Shown: in pieces, positions 7,037-7,639 of the stretch
How positions within the stretch are numbered: position 1 is the stretch's first letter
How the letters are laid out: each line of letters begins with the position of its first letter
Source of the DNA: a candidate division NPL-UPA2 bacterium
GTDB taxonomy: Bacteria > NPL-UPA2 > JAGMAN01
DNA: 7,639 bases
Reading direction: 5' to 3'
Assembly: GCA_021129695.1 (NCBI GenBank)
Contig: JAJOKU010000053.1
Coordinates: forward strand, 1 to 7,639
Translations under genes and position numbers: made by a program
The notes under the pieces: model-generated
Database searches by the model: none
What the model saw: the letters and a program-made list of their open reading frames with translations, nothing else
Told to the model about the DNA's origin: nothing

Positions 7037-7603
7037 CATCGCACGGATAACCTCTCTGGGTGTGAAAAACTGCCCACCATCGTTGTTTTTCTCTCCCATC
7101 CTAAGAAGTAACCCCTCGTAGATTTGAGAGAGGGTAAACATGTGAGTATCATCCACTTGTTCTATAGAAAGTTCATTGATCTTATCAAGGATATCCAGAA
7201 GATTGCGCTCAGTATCAATGCCAGTCTTTTCAACGGAAGAAAACACTTCACTAATAACCTTCTGACAGGGTGTGGCGCCTGGCTTATCTTCTAAGTTCCT
7301 GAGGGTTGGCAAAAGGTCCTCACTGACAAAATGCATAAATCTGCCAAAAGTACCCTTTTGTAATTCTTGGCGTTTCTTCCCATCAGGCGCTGCCCAATCC
7401 CGCCAGCGGTAGGGATATTTCAAAGAGGGAGTAAATTCTCTTCCTACTGCGCTGGTTTGCTCCACCTCTCTTTGTTCTCTTTCGTCAAAAATACGAAGGA
7501 AAAGCATCCAGGTAAGTTCAGGCACATATTGCAAAGCCCCCGCCCTCCCCGACCGCCGCATAATATCACAGATACCCTTGATATAGGCACACGAGTTACG
7601 CAT
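7031..7603 (-). CDS. hsdM: Type I restriction-modification methyltransferase HsdM, N-terminal part ending at a frameshift
   Basis: These 190 residues match the HsdM N-terminal helical domain, which contacts HsdS and DNA: IKGICDIMRRSGRAGALQYV, LTWMLFLRIFDE, the YRWRDWAAP stretch, and near the end GGQFFTPREVIRAMV, the linker into the methyltransferase fold. The frame then meets TAA at 7033-7031, while the conserved continuation is found in another frame, so this is the front half of a split gene. ATG 7603 is the only start after an in-frame TGA close upstream; no SD site is visible there, and the start lies 36 bases from the window edge, so nothing can be said about hsdR or hsdS on that side. 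Alone it should not methylate. It is either a true pseudogene or a sequencing or assembly error. Confidence 0.85.
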   Translation of the reverse strand: MRNSCAYIKGICDIMRRSGRAGALQYVPELTWMLFLRIFDEREQREVEQTSAVGREFTPSLKYPYRWRDWAAPDGKKRQELQKGTFGRFMHFVSEDLLPTLRNLEDKPGATPCQKVISEVFSSVEKTGIDTERNLLDILDKINELSIEQVDDTHMFTLSQIYEGLLLRMGEKNNDGGQFFTPREVIRAMV

Positions 7604-7639
7604 TATTTTTAGATGTCAGAAATGTAACCCTTTCAATTA

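Overview
The window is bacterial DNA: genes are tightly packed, Shine-Dalgarno sites of the GGAGG type are present, and the lepA and type I hsdM genes are of bacterial type. No gene fixes the lineage. The elongation factor 4 sequence and the make-up of the sugar cluster would fit an uncultured, environmental bacterium (for example an Omnitrophota- or Planctomycetes-like lineage), but that is a weak inference. There are no rRNA or tRNA genes, no CRISPR array and no recognisable insertion sequence. No stretch above 300 bases lacks a gene.

Left half, + strand, about 1-4272: a carbohydrate-catabolism operon. It runs from a rhamnulokinase-family sugar kinase (5' end outside the window), through a 73-codon ORF that looks like a PHP-domain protein with its middle deleted, and an SDR very like sorbitol-6-phosphate 2-dehydrogenase, to a 592-residue MDR/alcohol-dehydrogenase-like protein with two nucleotide-binding-like segments and a repeat-derived insert. 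It ends with a strong ribosome site and about 13 codons that resemble the start of a class II (rhamnulose-1-phosphate type) aldolase. Together these suggest phosphorylation, redox interconversion and aldol cleavage of a deoxy-sugar, ketose or polyol. At least two members (PHP protein and aldolase) are broken, so the cluster looks eroded or rearranged.

Right half, - strand, about 7603-4286: a type I restriction-modification methyltransferase gene, hsdM, complete in length but split by a frameshift that looks like a TA duplication, followed after 25 bases by an intact lepA (elongation factor 4). No hsdS or hsdR is visible. lepA and the sugar operon converge with only 13 bases between the last stop codons and no clear terminator, and the truncated aldolase ends exactly there, which points to a rearrangement boundary.

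The window is more notable for traces of genome decay (internal deletion, truncated operon end, frameshift, repeat inserted in a coding region) and for a poorly characterised sugar cluster than for any clearly new defence or mobile system.
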